Assembly (NCBI RefSeq): GCF_001562115.1
Contig: NZ_CP013926.1
Span: 3,224,001 to 3,288,000, forward strand
Source of the DNA: Alteromonas stellipolaris
GTDB lineage: Bacteria > Pseudomonadota > Gammaproteobacteria > Enterobacterales > Alteromonadaceae
DNA length: 64,000 nt
Reading direction: 5' to 3'
The notes under the pieces were generated by a model, which made no database searches, had not been told where the DNA came from, and worked only from the letters and a program-made list of their open reading frames with translations. The position numbers and the translations under genes are program-made. The first letter of the stretch is position 1. Every line of letters begins with the position of its first letter. This document shows positions 26,174 to 35,700 of the stretch, piece by piece.

Positions 26174-27853
26174 ATGTTGCGTTTAACCGATATTAAATTA
26201 CCGCTAGATCACGATGAAGTTGCGATAGAAAACGCAATTTTGCACAAGCTTCAAATCACAAAATCGATGCTACTTGAAACCACGGTATTTAAACGAGGTT
26301 ACGATGCTCGTAATAATAGAGACATCCAACTTATTTACACCCTTGATGTATCGGTAGAAAACGAAGCTGCGATGCTCGAAAAATTCGCCAAAGATACCAG
26401 CGTGCGATTAACCCCTGACATGCGTTATAAGTTTGTTGCCACTGCACCAAGTGATATTACCGACCGTCCAGTGGTGGTTGGTCTTGGGCCTTGCGGTCTA
26501 TTCGCCGCACTGATTTTGGCACAAATGGGTTTCAAACCCATTGTACTTGAGCGAGGCAAAGCCGTTCGTGAACGTACCAAAGACACCTTTGGTTTTTGGC
26601 GTAAACAACCATTAAACCCAGAGTCAAATGTACAATTTGGTGAAGGCGGTGCAGGCACCTTTTCTGACGGTAAGCTATACAGCCAAGTTAAAGATCGCAA
26701 GCATTATGGCCGCAAGGTACTAAACGAATTTGTTGCTGCTGGCGCCCCTGAAGAAATTATGTACGTGAGTAAGCCGCATATTGGGACGTTTAAACTGGTG
26801 AGCATGGTAGAGAAAATGCGGGAGCAGATCATTTCTCTTGGCGGTGAAATTCGCTTTAGCACGCGGGTAGAACGCTTGGATTTAGACAGCCCTGAAGCGG
26901 AGATAAATAGCCTTGAAGCCGATATAAATAGCCCTAGTGCCGATGAAAAAAGCCATAAAATTAAAGGGCTTTTCTTATCTGACGGTAGCTATCTCCCCTG
27001 CACCAAGGTAATTATGGCAATAGGCCACAGCGCACGAGATACCTTCCAATCGCTTTATGACCAAGGTGTGTACATAGAAGCTAAACCTTTTTCAATAGGT
27101 TTTAGAATTGAACACGAGCAAAGCATGATCGACAGTTGTCGATTTGGCGATAACGCTGGAAACCCTATTTTGGGCGCAGCCGACTACAAGCTCGTACATC
27201 ACTGTAGAAATGGCCGCACCGTATACAGCTTTTGTATGTGCCCAGGTGGAACTGTCGTGGCAGCGGCATCGGAGCCTGGCCGCGTAGTCACCAATGGCAT
27301 GAGCCAATACTCTCGCCATGAACGAAACGCCAACAGCGCTATTGTGGTAGGTATAACCCCTGAAAAAGACTACCCAGAACACCCGTTGGCAGGCATAGAT
27401 CTTCAGCGCAGATTAGAAGAACTGGCTTATAAAGTTGGCGGCGAAAACTACCACGCACCCGCCCAGCTTATTGGCGATTTTTTAGCAGGTAAGCCAAGTG
27501 AAGAAGTGGGTGAAGTGAAGCCCTCTTATACCCCAGGTATTACACTGACTGATTTAAGTAAGGTAGTTCCCGATTTTGTTATCGAATCTATCCGCGAAGC
27601 CATTCCCGCATTTAACCGTCAAATCAAAGGCTTTGCTAAGGCTGATGGTATGCTCACAGGCGTTGAAACCCGTACATCCTCTCCTGTATGCATTAAACGT
27701 GACAAACAATACGAAAGCGTAAATATTGAAGGCTTGTACCCTGCCGGTGAAGGTGCAGGTTATGCCGGAGGCATTTGGTCCGCTGGTATTGATGGCATAC
27801 GTGTAGCAGAAGCGGTAGCTCTGGCTTTGGTCCCCTCTAATTCTAATAACTAG
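26174..27853 (+). CDS. FAD-dependent oxidoreductase, COG2509-type
   Basis: This 559-residue protein has an N-terminal alpha/beta domain (residues 1-95) and then the dinucleotide-binding VVVGLGPCGLFAALILAQMG...LERG. The family signature ESNVQFGEGGAGTFSDGKL and the C-terminal FAD contact GLYPAGEGAGYAGGIWSAGIDGIR follow. It belongs to a widespread uncharacterised flavoprotein family (recalled as COG2509); the substrate is unknown. Residues about 239-259 hold a lineage-specific insert encoded by a 21-bp tandem repeat. It is divergent from fdxA, which could supply electrons, though nothing here proves that. Confidence 0.88.
   Translation: MLRLTDIKLPLDHDEVAIENAILHKLQITKSMLLETTVFKRGYDARNNRDIQLIYTLDVSVENEAAMLEKFAKDTSVRLTPDMRYKFVATAPSDITDRPVVVGLGPCGLFAALILAQMGFKPIVLERGKAVRERTKDTFGFWRKQPLNPESNVQFGEGGAGTFSDGKLYSQVKDRKHYGRKVLNEFVAAGAPEEIMYVSKPHIGTFKLVSMVEKMREQIISLGGEIRFSTRVERLDLDSPEAEINSLEADINSPSADEKSHKIKGLFLSDGSYLPCTKVIMAIGHSARDTFQSLYDQGVYIEAKPFSIGFRIEHEQSMIDSCRFGDNAGNPILGAADYKLVHHCRNGRTVYSFCMCPGGTVVAAASEPGRVVTNGMSQYSRHERNANSAIVVGITPEKDYPEHPLAGIDLQRRLEELAYKVGGENYHAPAQLIGDFLAGKPSEEVGEVKPSYTPGITLTDLSKVVPDFVIESIREAIPAFNRQIKGFAKADGMLTGVETRTSSPVCIKRDKQYESVNIEGLYPAGEGAGYAGGIWSAGIDGIRVAEAVALALVPSNSNN
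26888..26950 (+). repeat. 21-bp tandem repeat, three copies, inside the FAD oxidoreductase gene
   Basis: Units at 26888-26908, 26909-26929 and 26930-26950 begin AGCC and keep the reading frame (seven residues each, pattern S-P/L-E-A-E/D-I-N). The third copy has decayed. It is an in-frame expansion at a surface-loop position. Confidence 0.8.
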
Positions 27854-27924
27854 CACCGAGTCGCATTCGCGACGTGGCTTTTATTAGCAGAATACGGTCA
27901 GTTTTGCTGCTGACCGTTAGAGAG

Positions 27925-28224
27925 TCATTTAAGCAAACCAAATAAACGCCATTTCTTTCGATGCTGTGCCAGCGGAACTCTTACTACCCGCTCGTCAGTA
28001 TCGCAAGGCTCGACTTTGGCATCCACTTTAACATTTATAAGTTCAAGCGCTAATTGCTGAGCATAAGCTTCATCAACACCACTTACCAAGGTAAAGCGCT
28101 CAAGTGAGCTAATGGCTTTAGCCATTTGAATCACCTTCGACAGCGGCAAATCAACCAGAGTACGCAGCACTTTTAGTGCAGACACCGTATCAATATTACT
28201 TCCACTTACAATGACTTTATACAT
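27925..28224 (-). CDS. Small protein resembling the ribosomal L7/L12 C-terminal fold
   Basis: This 99-residue soluble protein has the order strand (YKVIVSGSN), helix (SALKVLRTLVDLPLSKVIQMAKA), strand (RFTLVSG), helix (DEAYAQQLALELINV) and strand (DAKVEP). The spacing matches the C-terminal domain of L7/L12, including the L-x-L/P-L-x-K-V-I helix, and a basic tail (QHRKKWRLFGLLK) follows. It starts 8 bases after the stop of the double-glycine peptide gene, so the two are almost certainly cotranscribed. It could be an immunity, chaperone or maturation partner of that peptide; this is inference from position only. Confidence 0.6.
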   Translation of the reverse strand: MYKVIVSGSNIDTVSALKVLRTLVDLPLSKVIQMAKAISSLERFTLVSGVDEAYAQQLALELINVKVDAKVEPCDTDERVVRVPLAQHRKKWRLFGLLK

Positions 28225-28232
28225 AGTTGGCT

Positions 28233-28535
28233 CTATTCGTCTTCGGTTTCAGATTCTTGCATTTTAGTACTGCTAGAGCTGCTTGAACTGCTTGAACTGC
28301 TACTAGCACCTCCACCAATGGCAAGCCCACCCATACCAGCTAGCCCTATGCCTGCTGCACCTAATCCGATTTCACCAATCGTTGCAGCACCAGCCAAGGC
28401 GATAGGAACCGTTGCTAATCCAGCGGTAGAAACTATTGCAATCCCAAGCCCTACCATAGCAATACCAACGCCGATTTGCTCCCATTCATAGCCGCCAGCC
28501 ACTTGATTTAATTCTAATTCAGTGAGTTGTTTCAT
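28233..28535 (-). CDS. Double-glycine-leader peptide precursor (microcin/bacteriocin-like)
   Basis: This 100-residue product begins MKQLTELELNQVAGG, a near-perfect double-glycine leader of class II bacteriocins and microcins (hydrophobic positions, Glu and Leu before V-A-G-G). Cleavage after GG would free an 85-residue core. The core is YEWEQ, then a long Gly/Ala/Ile-rich hydrophobic stretch with GxxxG spacing (about residues 21-75). A tract of twelve serines and an acidic tail (TKMQESETEDE) follow. AAGGAA sits right before the ATG. No peptidase-containing ABC exporter lies within the window, so export would need a distant one. Could also be a membrane-active signalling peptide. Confidence 0.75.
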   Translation of the reverse strand: MKQLTELELNQVAGGYEWEQIGVGIAMVGLGIAIVSTAGLATVPIALAGAATIGEIGLGAAGIGLAGMGGLAIGGGASSSSSSSSSSSSTKMQESETEDE

Positions 28536-28664
28536 TTCCTTGCTTTCCTTTTTAAGTATTCAATTAATTCGCTAGTGTTGTCTAGCAAGGAAAGCTTACT
28601 AATAGAGGAGAAAGTAAAATACTGATCTTCGGCTTAGTTATCGAGCAGTTTTAACCTTTTATAA

Positions 28665-28690
28665 CAAAAAAGGGCCGTTAGGCCCCTTTA
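28665..28690 (-). terminator. Terminator of the large lipoprotein gene
   Basis: AGGGGCC/GGCCCT-type arms around a four-base loop are followed by TTTTTT on the minus strand. It is just downstream of the 28713 stop. Confidence 0.85.
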
Positions 28691-28712
28691 ATTATCTGCG
28701 TTAATTAAGCAA

Positions 28713-31700
28713 TCAATTGTCACCTAACTGTTCTGCCGTCGCGCGCAAGTTATTTGCGTTTTCAACGAACTGTGCGGCTATTGTCGTATCTTCAAAAAGG
28801 TAGTTGAAGTCAATATAATCCCCCTCACCTTCATCAGAAACGAAAACCGAAAACCCAGTCGTACTCAAAGAAAGATACACTCTACCACCCACATCTATGC
28901 TTCCATCATCGTTTAATGAGTAGCCAAAACTGTCATCTACTTCTGAGTAAGTGCTGTCGGTGTAGATAACCACATTGGTACCATCAAACTGTAAATAAGT
29001 GGCAGACCATTCACCGTTTTGTGATGCGTCTACCAAAACTAGACTCTTATCTTTTAACGAATCAAACGAAGCAACTGAAGTTCCTTCTCTTAACACCGTT
29101 TCATAATCATCAGCCTGTTGCTGTGTTTCAAAAAACGGGACTGGCGCGCCTAGATGAGCACCTATTAACACGTCATCAGAAGACAGTAGAAATGCTTGAA
29201 GCGCATTCGGCGCCGTAACATCACCTGCCTGTAGAAGAATAGTGTTGTCTGCTGCAACCAAGTAACTTCCACTTTCACTGCCCTGGGGCAATCCTTCGAA
29301 GGTTCGAGTATAAGTTTCGTCGGCCTCTAGGCTCAATGTTATAGATGCGTCGTCGACTGTGTACAACCCGTTTTGCTCAACCCCATATATGGTTGTACCC
29401 ATATAATCTGAGGGTGCCACTAAATTTACAAACGCTTGAGGCGGTAGCGCTGGTAAATGCGGGTGTTCAGGCAGTGTTGCGGTTACAGGACGATTCGCCT
29501 GTTTTGACACTCGGCGGTTATCTTGAGTAAAGTAATCAACTATACCATCGAATCCACCGCGGCCATCTTGTTGGCTAAAATCAAATTCGTGCAGATTTGT
29601 AATATGATAGGCATCGCCAACTTGGGCAAATATCGACCATGTGCGACTGTTATATAAATAACAATCCGCTGATTCGTCAAAACAACCTGGCCAACTATAG
29701 TCAGTAAAGCGGTAGCGGTTTATTTTTAGTTCCCCATTCGCTTCCACTGACCAACTTCCATACATCACCAAAATTTCTTCCGTTGTAATTTTGCCGTCAC
29801 CGTTATCATCACCCACCTCAATGGTATAGGCCTTTCCATTCGGCCAAAGCTCCCACCAAAATTCATTAAGGCTATCTCCATCAAAAGCGTAACTATAGAT
29901 ACCTGGTACTGATGCCACGTCGAACTTATCTTCATCGGTTATGGTACCTCCAGCATCTACTTTGAATGAGTCACTTTGCCCATCTGACGAGATTCCACTA
30001 ACCGCATAAAGATTATTGTCGCTGGAGTCTGTAAGTTGCACGTAGGACTGTGTTGTCCCATTGTCAAACGTAATAACTAGCTCGTTAATGTCTGGGTTCA
30101 ACGCGTAGGGTTGCTTCACCCATGTAAAATCATTATCTACAACACGGGTACTACCTGTTCCATCCTGATTAAATTCGAATGTGTCTGAAGCCCAAGAAAA
30201 AGTAAATAAATTGCTGTTATCAGTATCGAATAACGAATCAGTGATGGGGAGCGATAACGCCTTGTTATCGGCACTATCAATAACAATTTCTTTGGCGTTA
30301 TTTAACGCAATTCCAGTAACTTGCGCTGGTCCATCTATAATATTGTGAATATCTTCCAATTCACCATTGGGGTAATACTTTGAGTAAAGTGACGTCACTT
30401 CAAACGTCACTACACCATCTTGCTCACTTAGCGGTAAAAATGTGATTTCATGGTAAGCATATTCAACGTCAACTCTTAGTAAATCCCCATCAACGTTTAC
30501 AGTTTCAACTTGATAGAAATGATACTCTCCGTATTCAAATTCCAATGTTATTTCATTGTCATCACTAAAGCGCTCAGCTTCAAACGTGCCTAAATAGTTG
30601 CTATAAGTAGCCGTCGTATCACTGGTTAACGTAAGTTTTTTGCCTGGGTAGCTAATTAGCGGATTGTAGTAATCAAGCAGAAAGTAGGTGGTAATCGACG
30701 AATCTAAATCACTATCTACTAGCTCTGGGTCTGCAATAATTTCTTCGTAGGCTGACTCATAAGCCTCGGTATCTTCAATAGTTTCAATATAGGCTGTGGA
30801 AGCTTCTGGATTTTGGGCTAGTGCTAGCGTATCAGCAATACCTTCAGGAAGGGCCAAGCTGGCATCATCGCCCGCTTTATCTATTGCCACTTTAATCGCG
30901 GTGGCCAACGCAAATTTCTCTTGTTGTGAAACCCGAAGATTCAGTGCCGTTAGCGTTGCGTCATCGACGATGGGCGCGCCCAGGTTTTCTCGCTGCATTA
31001 AACCGGCGTTTGCAGTGGTAACGTTGGTCACATTCACGCCGAAAAAATCATCTTTCGTTACCTCGCCGTCACCGTTAGAGGCTTCATTGAGTGCTTCAAC
31101 CGACCCCAGCATCGACATAAGTTTAGCTTGCGTTTGCGATCCTACACCACTAGCTACAATAGACACCATTTTATCAGTCGCATCATCATCCACACTCAAT
31201 GTAGCAGAATAACTTCCATCGCTACCAGCCGTCACTACTTGTTGCTCATCGCCTACATGAATGACTAAGTTTGCATCAATAATCGGGGAATCGGTCACTA
31301 GGCCTGTTAGTGTTAAATCAACTGTTTTATGAAGCACATTAACGTTAACCGTTTCAGTCGTCGTCTCACCTTCATCATCTTCTACGGTAAGCACAAAGGA
31401 TAAGGTTTCATCACTGTCTACTGAAGGTGCAATAAAGGAAAGCGTTGCGGTAGTCGCCCCGCTTAGCTCAACCTCTATACCGCCCGTTTGCATCCACAAA
31501 TAGCTGGCAATTTCACCGTCGTCTTCAGCTACCGCATCAATAGAGTGAGCCTCTTTCTCTTCTACTTCTTGTGCTGATATTGAGATTGTCGGCGATGCGT
31601 TGATGTGAGTAACTGTGACAGACACACTATCTGTGGCAGTCGCCCCAGCATCATCAGTTACAGTCAGTTCGAACGTAAGTGTTTCGGAAGGTTTCACATC

Positions 31701-32015
31701 TGGGGCGGTAAATTCAGCAGAAGCTTGGTCGGCATTTGTTAACGTCACCGCTACGCCTTCGGTTTGCACCCAATTATAAGATGCAATAGTACCGTCATCA
31801 TCTACACCACTACCGGAAAGTGTAACCTGCGTATTTTCGTCAACGGTTGCATCCTCGCCGGCTTGAGCGACGGGGGCAACATTAACCACCTCTTCATTAA
31901 CCGACTCTTCTTCGTTAACAATAACATTTTCTTTGTCATCGTCGTTACAACCTGACAAGGCTAGTACCAGTGACGCAGCGATAATGCTTTTCTTATAATT
32001 TGCTCTGATGAACAT
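28713..32015 (-). CDS. Large surface lipoprotein with PKD-like domains
   Basis: This 1100-residue protein has a lipoprotein signal (lipobox LSGC, Cys about residue 23) and an acidic linker. Two tandem PKD/Ig-like domains follow (about 48-137 and 140-230), each with the pattern DDDG.I.SY.W.QT.G..V.L and ELTVTDD.G.T. A third domain begins LTGLVTDSPI, a form seen in carboxypeptidase-regulatory-like modules. The remaining 800 residues are beta-rich with two EF-hand-like Ca loops (DDNGDGKITTEEI, NGDGEVTKDDFF). It is probably exposed on the outer membrane and may bind polymers or calcium. Function unknown. Confidence 0.75.
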   Translation of the reverse strand: MFIRANYKKSIIAASLVLALSGCNDDDKENVIVNEEESVNEEVVNVAPVAQAGEDATVDENTQVTLSGSGVDDDGTIASYNWVQTEGVAVTLTNADQASAEFTAPDVKPSETLTFELTVTDDAGATATDSVSVTVTHINASPTISISAQEVEEKEAHSIDAVAEDDGEIASYLWMQTGGIEVELSGATTATLSFIAPSVDSDETLSFVLTVEDDEGETTTETVNVNVLHKTVDLTLTGLVTDSPIIDANLVIHVGDEQQVVTAGSDGSYSATLSVDDDATDKMVSIVASGVGSQTQAKLMSMLGSVEALNEASNGDGEVTKDDFFGVNVTNVTTANAGLMQRENLGAPIVDDATLTALNLRVSQQEKFALATAIKVAIDKAGDDASLALPEGIADTLALAQNPEASTAYIETIEDTEAYESAYEEIIADPELVDSDLDSSITTYFLLDYYNPLISYPGKKLTLTSDTTATYSNYLGTFEAERFSDDNEITLEFEYGEYHFYQVETVNVDGDLLRVDVEYAYHEITFLPLSEQDGVVTFEVTSLYSKYYPNGELEDIHNIIDGPAQVTGIALNNAKEIVIDSADNKALSLPITDSLFDTDNSNLFTFSWASDTFEFNQDGTGSTRVVDNDFTWVKQPYALNPDINELVITFDNGTTQSYVQLTDSSDNNLYAVSGISSDGQSDSFKVDAGGTITDEDKFDVASVPGIYSYAFDGDSLNEFWWELWPNGKAYTIEVGDDNGDGKITTEEILVMYGSWSVEANGELKINRYRFTDYSWPGCFDESADCYLYNSRTWSIFAQVGDAYHITNLHEFDFSQQDGRGGFDGIVDYFTQDNRRVSKQANRPVTATLPEHPHLPALPPQAFVNLVAPSDYMGTTIYGVEQNGLYTVDDASITLSLEADETYTRTFEGLPQGSESGSYLVAADNTILLQAGDVTAPNALQAFLLSSDDVLIGAHLGAPVPFFETQQQADDYETVLREGTSVASFDSLKDKSLVLVDASQNGEWSATYLQFDGTNVVIYTDSTYSEVDDSFGYSLNDDGSIDVGGRVYLSLSTTGFSVFVSDEGEGDYIDFNYLFEDTTIAAQFVENANNLRATAEQLGDN

Positions 32016-32291
32016 GAAACACTTCCTTATACTTTTTATTGGTTAAACATTAAACTAAAAAAGCATAAACCTAATCGCCCGCTCCTTTCCTTCCTTAAAT
32101 CGCGCAACTTGTCCGTCACACAGGTGAAAATTGCTATAGCAAAGCGCCGCAGAACCAAAAACATAAAAAGAATGGTAGAAACGAAAAAATTAAAATTTTT
32201 TTTGGAAAAAACCTGCGCATTTTCTTTCTACCGCGATAAGTGGAATAAAAACACAATACCGCCATAGCCAATTTCAAGTAGGTTAACGGCA

Positions 32292-32681
32292 ATGAGGGCA
32301 AGTGAGGCAGAACGAAAAATACGGTTCATGGTGAAATTTGAACAACAGCTTAGCTGTGAAATGAATAGAAGAGCGCTAAGTCACGACATGTGTGATATAC
32401 GGGTAAGTGATATGGCCAACGCCCTAAATATGGATGTGTCGACCCTTAGGCGCTTATGCCAGAAGCACTACGGGAAATCGCCTAAAGCTTGTATAGATAC
32501 AATGCGTATTGCAGAGGCGAGGAAATTACTCTTAGTGGGTGAAAGACCTTCCACTATTGCCGATAAGCTGGGTTTCTATGAACACAAAACCTTCTCTACC
32601 TTGTTCAAAAAATATGAAGGTGTGAGCCCCGCAATTTATACCCAAACCGATAATACGAAGGCCTTCGCGGCAAGCCGCTAA
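32292..32681 (+). CDS. Stand-alone AraC-type DNA-binding protein
   Basis: This 129-residue protein contains only the AraC double helix-turn-helix (about residues 25-120). VSDMANALNMDVSTLRRLCQKHYGKSPKACIDTMRIAEARKLL is followed by STIADKLGFYEHKTFSTLFKKYEGVSPAIYTQ. No effector domain is present, so it may act alone like SoxS or MarA, or need a partner. It is divergent from the large lipoprotein gene across a 276-base spacer, which makes that gene a natural target. Confidence 0.85.
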   Translation: MRASEAERKIRFMVKFEQQLSCEMNRRALSHDMCDIRVSDMANALNMDVSTLRRLCQKHYGKSPKACIDTMRIAEARKLLLVGERPSTIADKLGFYEHKTFSTLFKKYEGVSPAIYTQTDNTKAFAASR

Positions 32682-32783
32682 CAAGTTGCCGATACGCCTT
32701 CGCACCGCTTAATATCACAGGCTAATGACACAAATAATAACACGTGATTATTCGTAGGTGTTTTTAAGTGTTCTTAGATGCTG

Positions 32784-35700
32784 TTAATGCGGATTAACTA
32801 CCGTAAATCGCTCATCGGACACAGCCCAATACCCTGAGTCACTGATGATAAGTATTTTATAGGCATTTCCTTGACCATTAAATTGCGCTGGATCTAACCC
32901 ATACTCTCCCGAGTTGGGTGTCCTACTTGTCACTAAATACCAACGTCGTTTCAACACAGTAGTGATCTGCGCATTGCGTCCGTTGCCAATATTAATAGGG
33001 TTGTCGTGAAGTACATATATCCCTACGGCATCGCCTTTTAACGCGGCATTATCCCATTCAATAGTATTACGCTCGCCCACATTATAAACCTCAGAAGCTT
33101 CAGGTTTACTTATAGCATCAACGAGTAAACGAGGATTGATGGAATGGGTAATGCCGTTATCTATCGCAGTGCCATTTAGTACACCAAACGAGCCGTCACT
33201 GAGTGACCAATAGCCTTGATCGGATACCATCATTACCTTAAAGCCCTGCCCGCCATTTGCCATAAGAAAGAAAGGATCTATCTCTACTTCGCCCGTATTA
33301 GGAACTTGCTTAGCAAACATCTGCCAGCGCAAGCCTTGTATGTTTTCAAATGAATCAAACGCTTTGGCTTCAAAATTTAGTTTATGATTGATATACAAAG
33401 AAATGCTTTCGCCTTTAAGGGCATCTTTATTCCACTTAAAGGTAAAAGGCGTACCCATTTTAAGGTTATCCCCGTGGGTTGGCGCGGTTACCCCAGCAAC
33501 TCTTCGATTACTCACTAAGCGATTTTGCCCCTCTAACGCCACCATATGAAGGGTCTTAAAATCAGGTGCTATTAATACCTCTGGGGGCAAAATACTGGCA
33601 AGCGTATCGCCATACTCTTTGCTTATGGGAAGCGAGCTCGATGTTGCTAACATTTCGTCAGCTTTTTGCTTCTCTCCCTTAACCGCATACGCCGAAGCCA
33701 GGGCTAAGTGTCTTTCGATATCATCGTTTTGAGTATGTGTGAGCCCATATTCAATCGCTAAATCAGTAAATCCTGCACGTAAAGCAGTATGGATAATATA
33801 GGCGGTATGTTCACCCAAGGTATCTTTTGCGGCCAATGCTTGAATATCAGCTTGCTTCACCGCAGATCCCAAACCTATTTCACTATTCAATGCCACCAGC
33901 GAGAAGAAAAATGAGAAAGAAGCCGCTAAATTTTCGTTGGACGCGCCGTCATTATTTTTCGGCGCTTTTATTTCCGCTGCCTTAATAACCGATAGCGCAC
34001 TTGTGAAATCATTAACAAGATATAAGGCTATTGCTTGTTTTAACTTTAACCGAGCACAATGGCTTTGTTGTTCACACAAGGCTACCGCAGATTCAATAAA
34101 AGACACACTCTGAGCATACATTTTGCCGTAGGCATAATAGTTGTGTTGTTGCTCATAAACTTTTATAAGTTGATTTTCAAACAAGGGCGTTAGTGCAAGG
34201 TAAATACTTTGCTGCTTACTAAGTAAAAACTCTACCACAAGTGGGTCGTCTATTAGCGCCGCGGTTTCTAGTAGGTATCCATATAATTGCGCGAGCTCTG
34301 GATTGGTTGCATTGTAGGCTTGCTCACCTAATGCCAATGATGATTTCATTCGTGCTGCTGCGCTATTCATATCGCCGGTTTTAGCTAACGCTAATGATTT
34401 CATACCTTCAAACCATGCTTTTTGGTGGGTAGGCATATCAGACGGCAAGGGCCCCTCCCCCCTAGTAAGTAACGTTGCAGGCTCGTGTCTAAGCAAAATT
34501 TCCCATTGGAATTTTTGCAGCCTAAACTTATCTTCCGGCAACATTTGCTTGTCGAACTTGTTTAGAAGATTCGCTAGCGTATCTAACACTTGCGAGCTTT
34601 GTGTTTCGGCGTACTCAATCTGAGCTTTCAGAAATTCGCTTTCAAAGGTACTGGGGTAATCATTATTATGTTTTGTAAGCCACTGCATCGCGCCGTTAAC
34701 GTCACCACTGTAATACGCTATTTTTGCCTGCATCAATGCACCGCTAGCATCATCCGTATCTAATCGCTCAATAACGTACTTAGCTTTCTCTACGTACCCT
34801 AAGTTCAATAGCGCTTGCGATAAGGTGGCCACAATCGATGCGCGGGTTTCGCTATCGCTCAGCGATGTGGAAAACGCGATATCAACACCATGGTTAATAA
34901 AGTCAGCGGCACTTAACGCGCCACCGCCTTCTGATTGTGGTGAGTGCGCCAAAAATAACTCGTCGTAAAAAGAAAGTGTCTGCTGTGTTTTCTTAGACTC
35001 TTGTATTAACGACTTATTTTGTATAAACAGCGCAGCCGCCCCCAACACCAGCACGCAAGGGATGATTAAGGCCGATAACGCAGTTGCAGGCGAACGTTGA
35101 AACCATTTTTTATAGTAATATGGCTTGCTGCTTTTAAACCACTTAAGTGGCCGATTAGCCAATAAACATTCCAGTGCATCGTTAAATTGCTCGGCACTTT
35201 GAAAGCGTTCCTTCGGGTCGCTAGATGTAGCTTTTTGAATGACCGCCTCAAATTCAGCATTGGTGGTGTGATGCTGAAACATAAACGCCATCACTTTACC
35301 TAGCGCATAGATGTCATCGGTTACCTTTGCTTGGTCGCCACATTGTTGTTGAGGACTTGCAAAATGATTACTGACTGCGGTCAGCTGTTGGTTATCTGGA
35401 TGGTTTAACGAGTGAGAAATACCAAAGTCGAGTAATTTGGGTTGGTTATTTTCATCCACAATAATATTCGACGGTTTAATATCAGCGTGAATAATACCGC
35501 TTTGATGCGCTTCAAACAGCGCACTACAAAGTTTAATCAATATTGTGAGATGTGCACTTGTGCTGCCCGACAAACTTTCTTTTTTTAGTAATGGTGCCTC
35601 AGATAGAGGCGCGCCCTCAATATATTCCATGACCAAATAGGGTATATCTTCTTCGGTGACATCGATGGTATAAATTTTAGCTATGTTAGGGTGATTTAAA

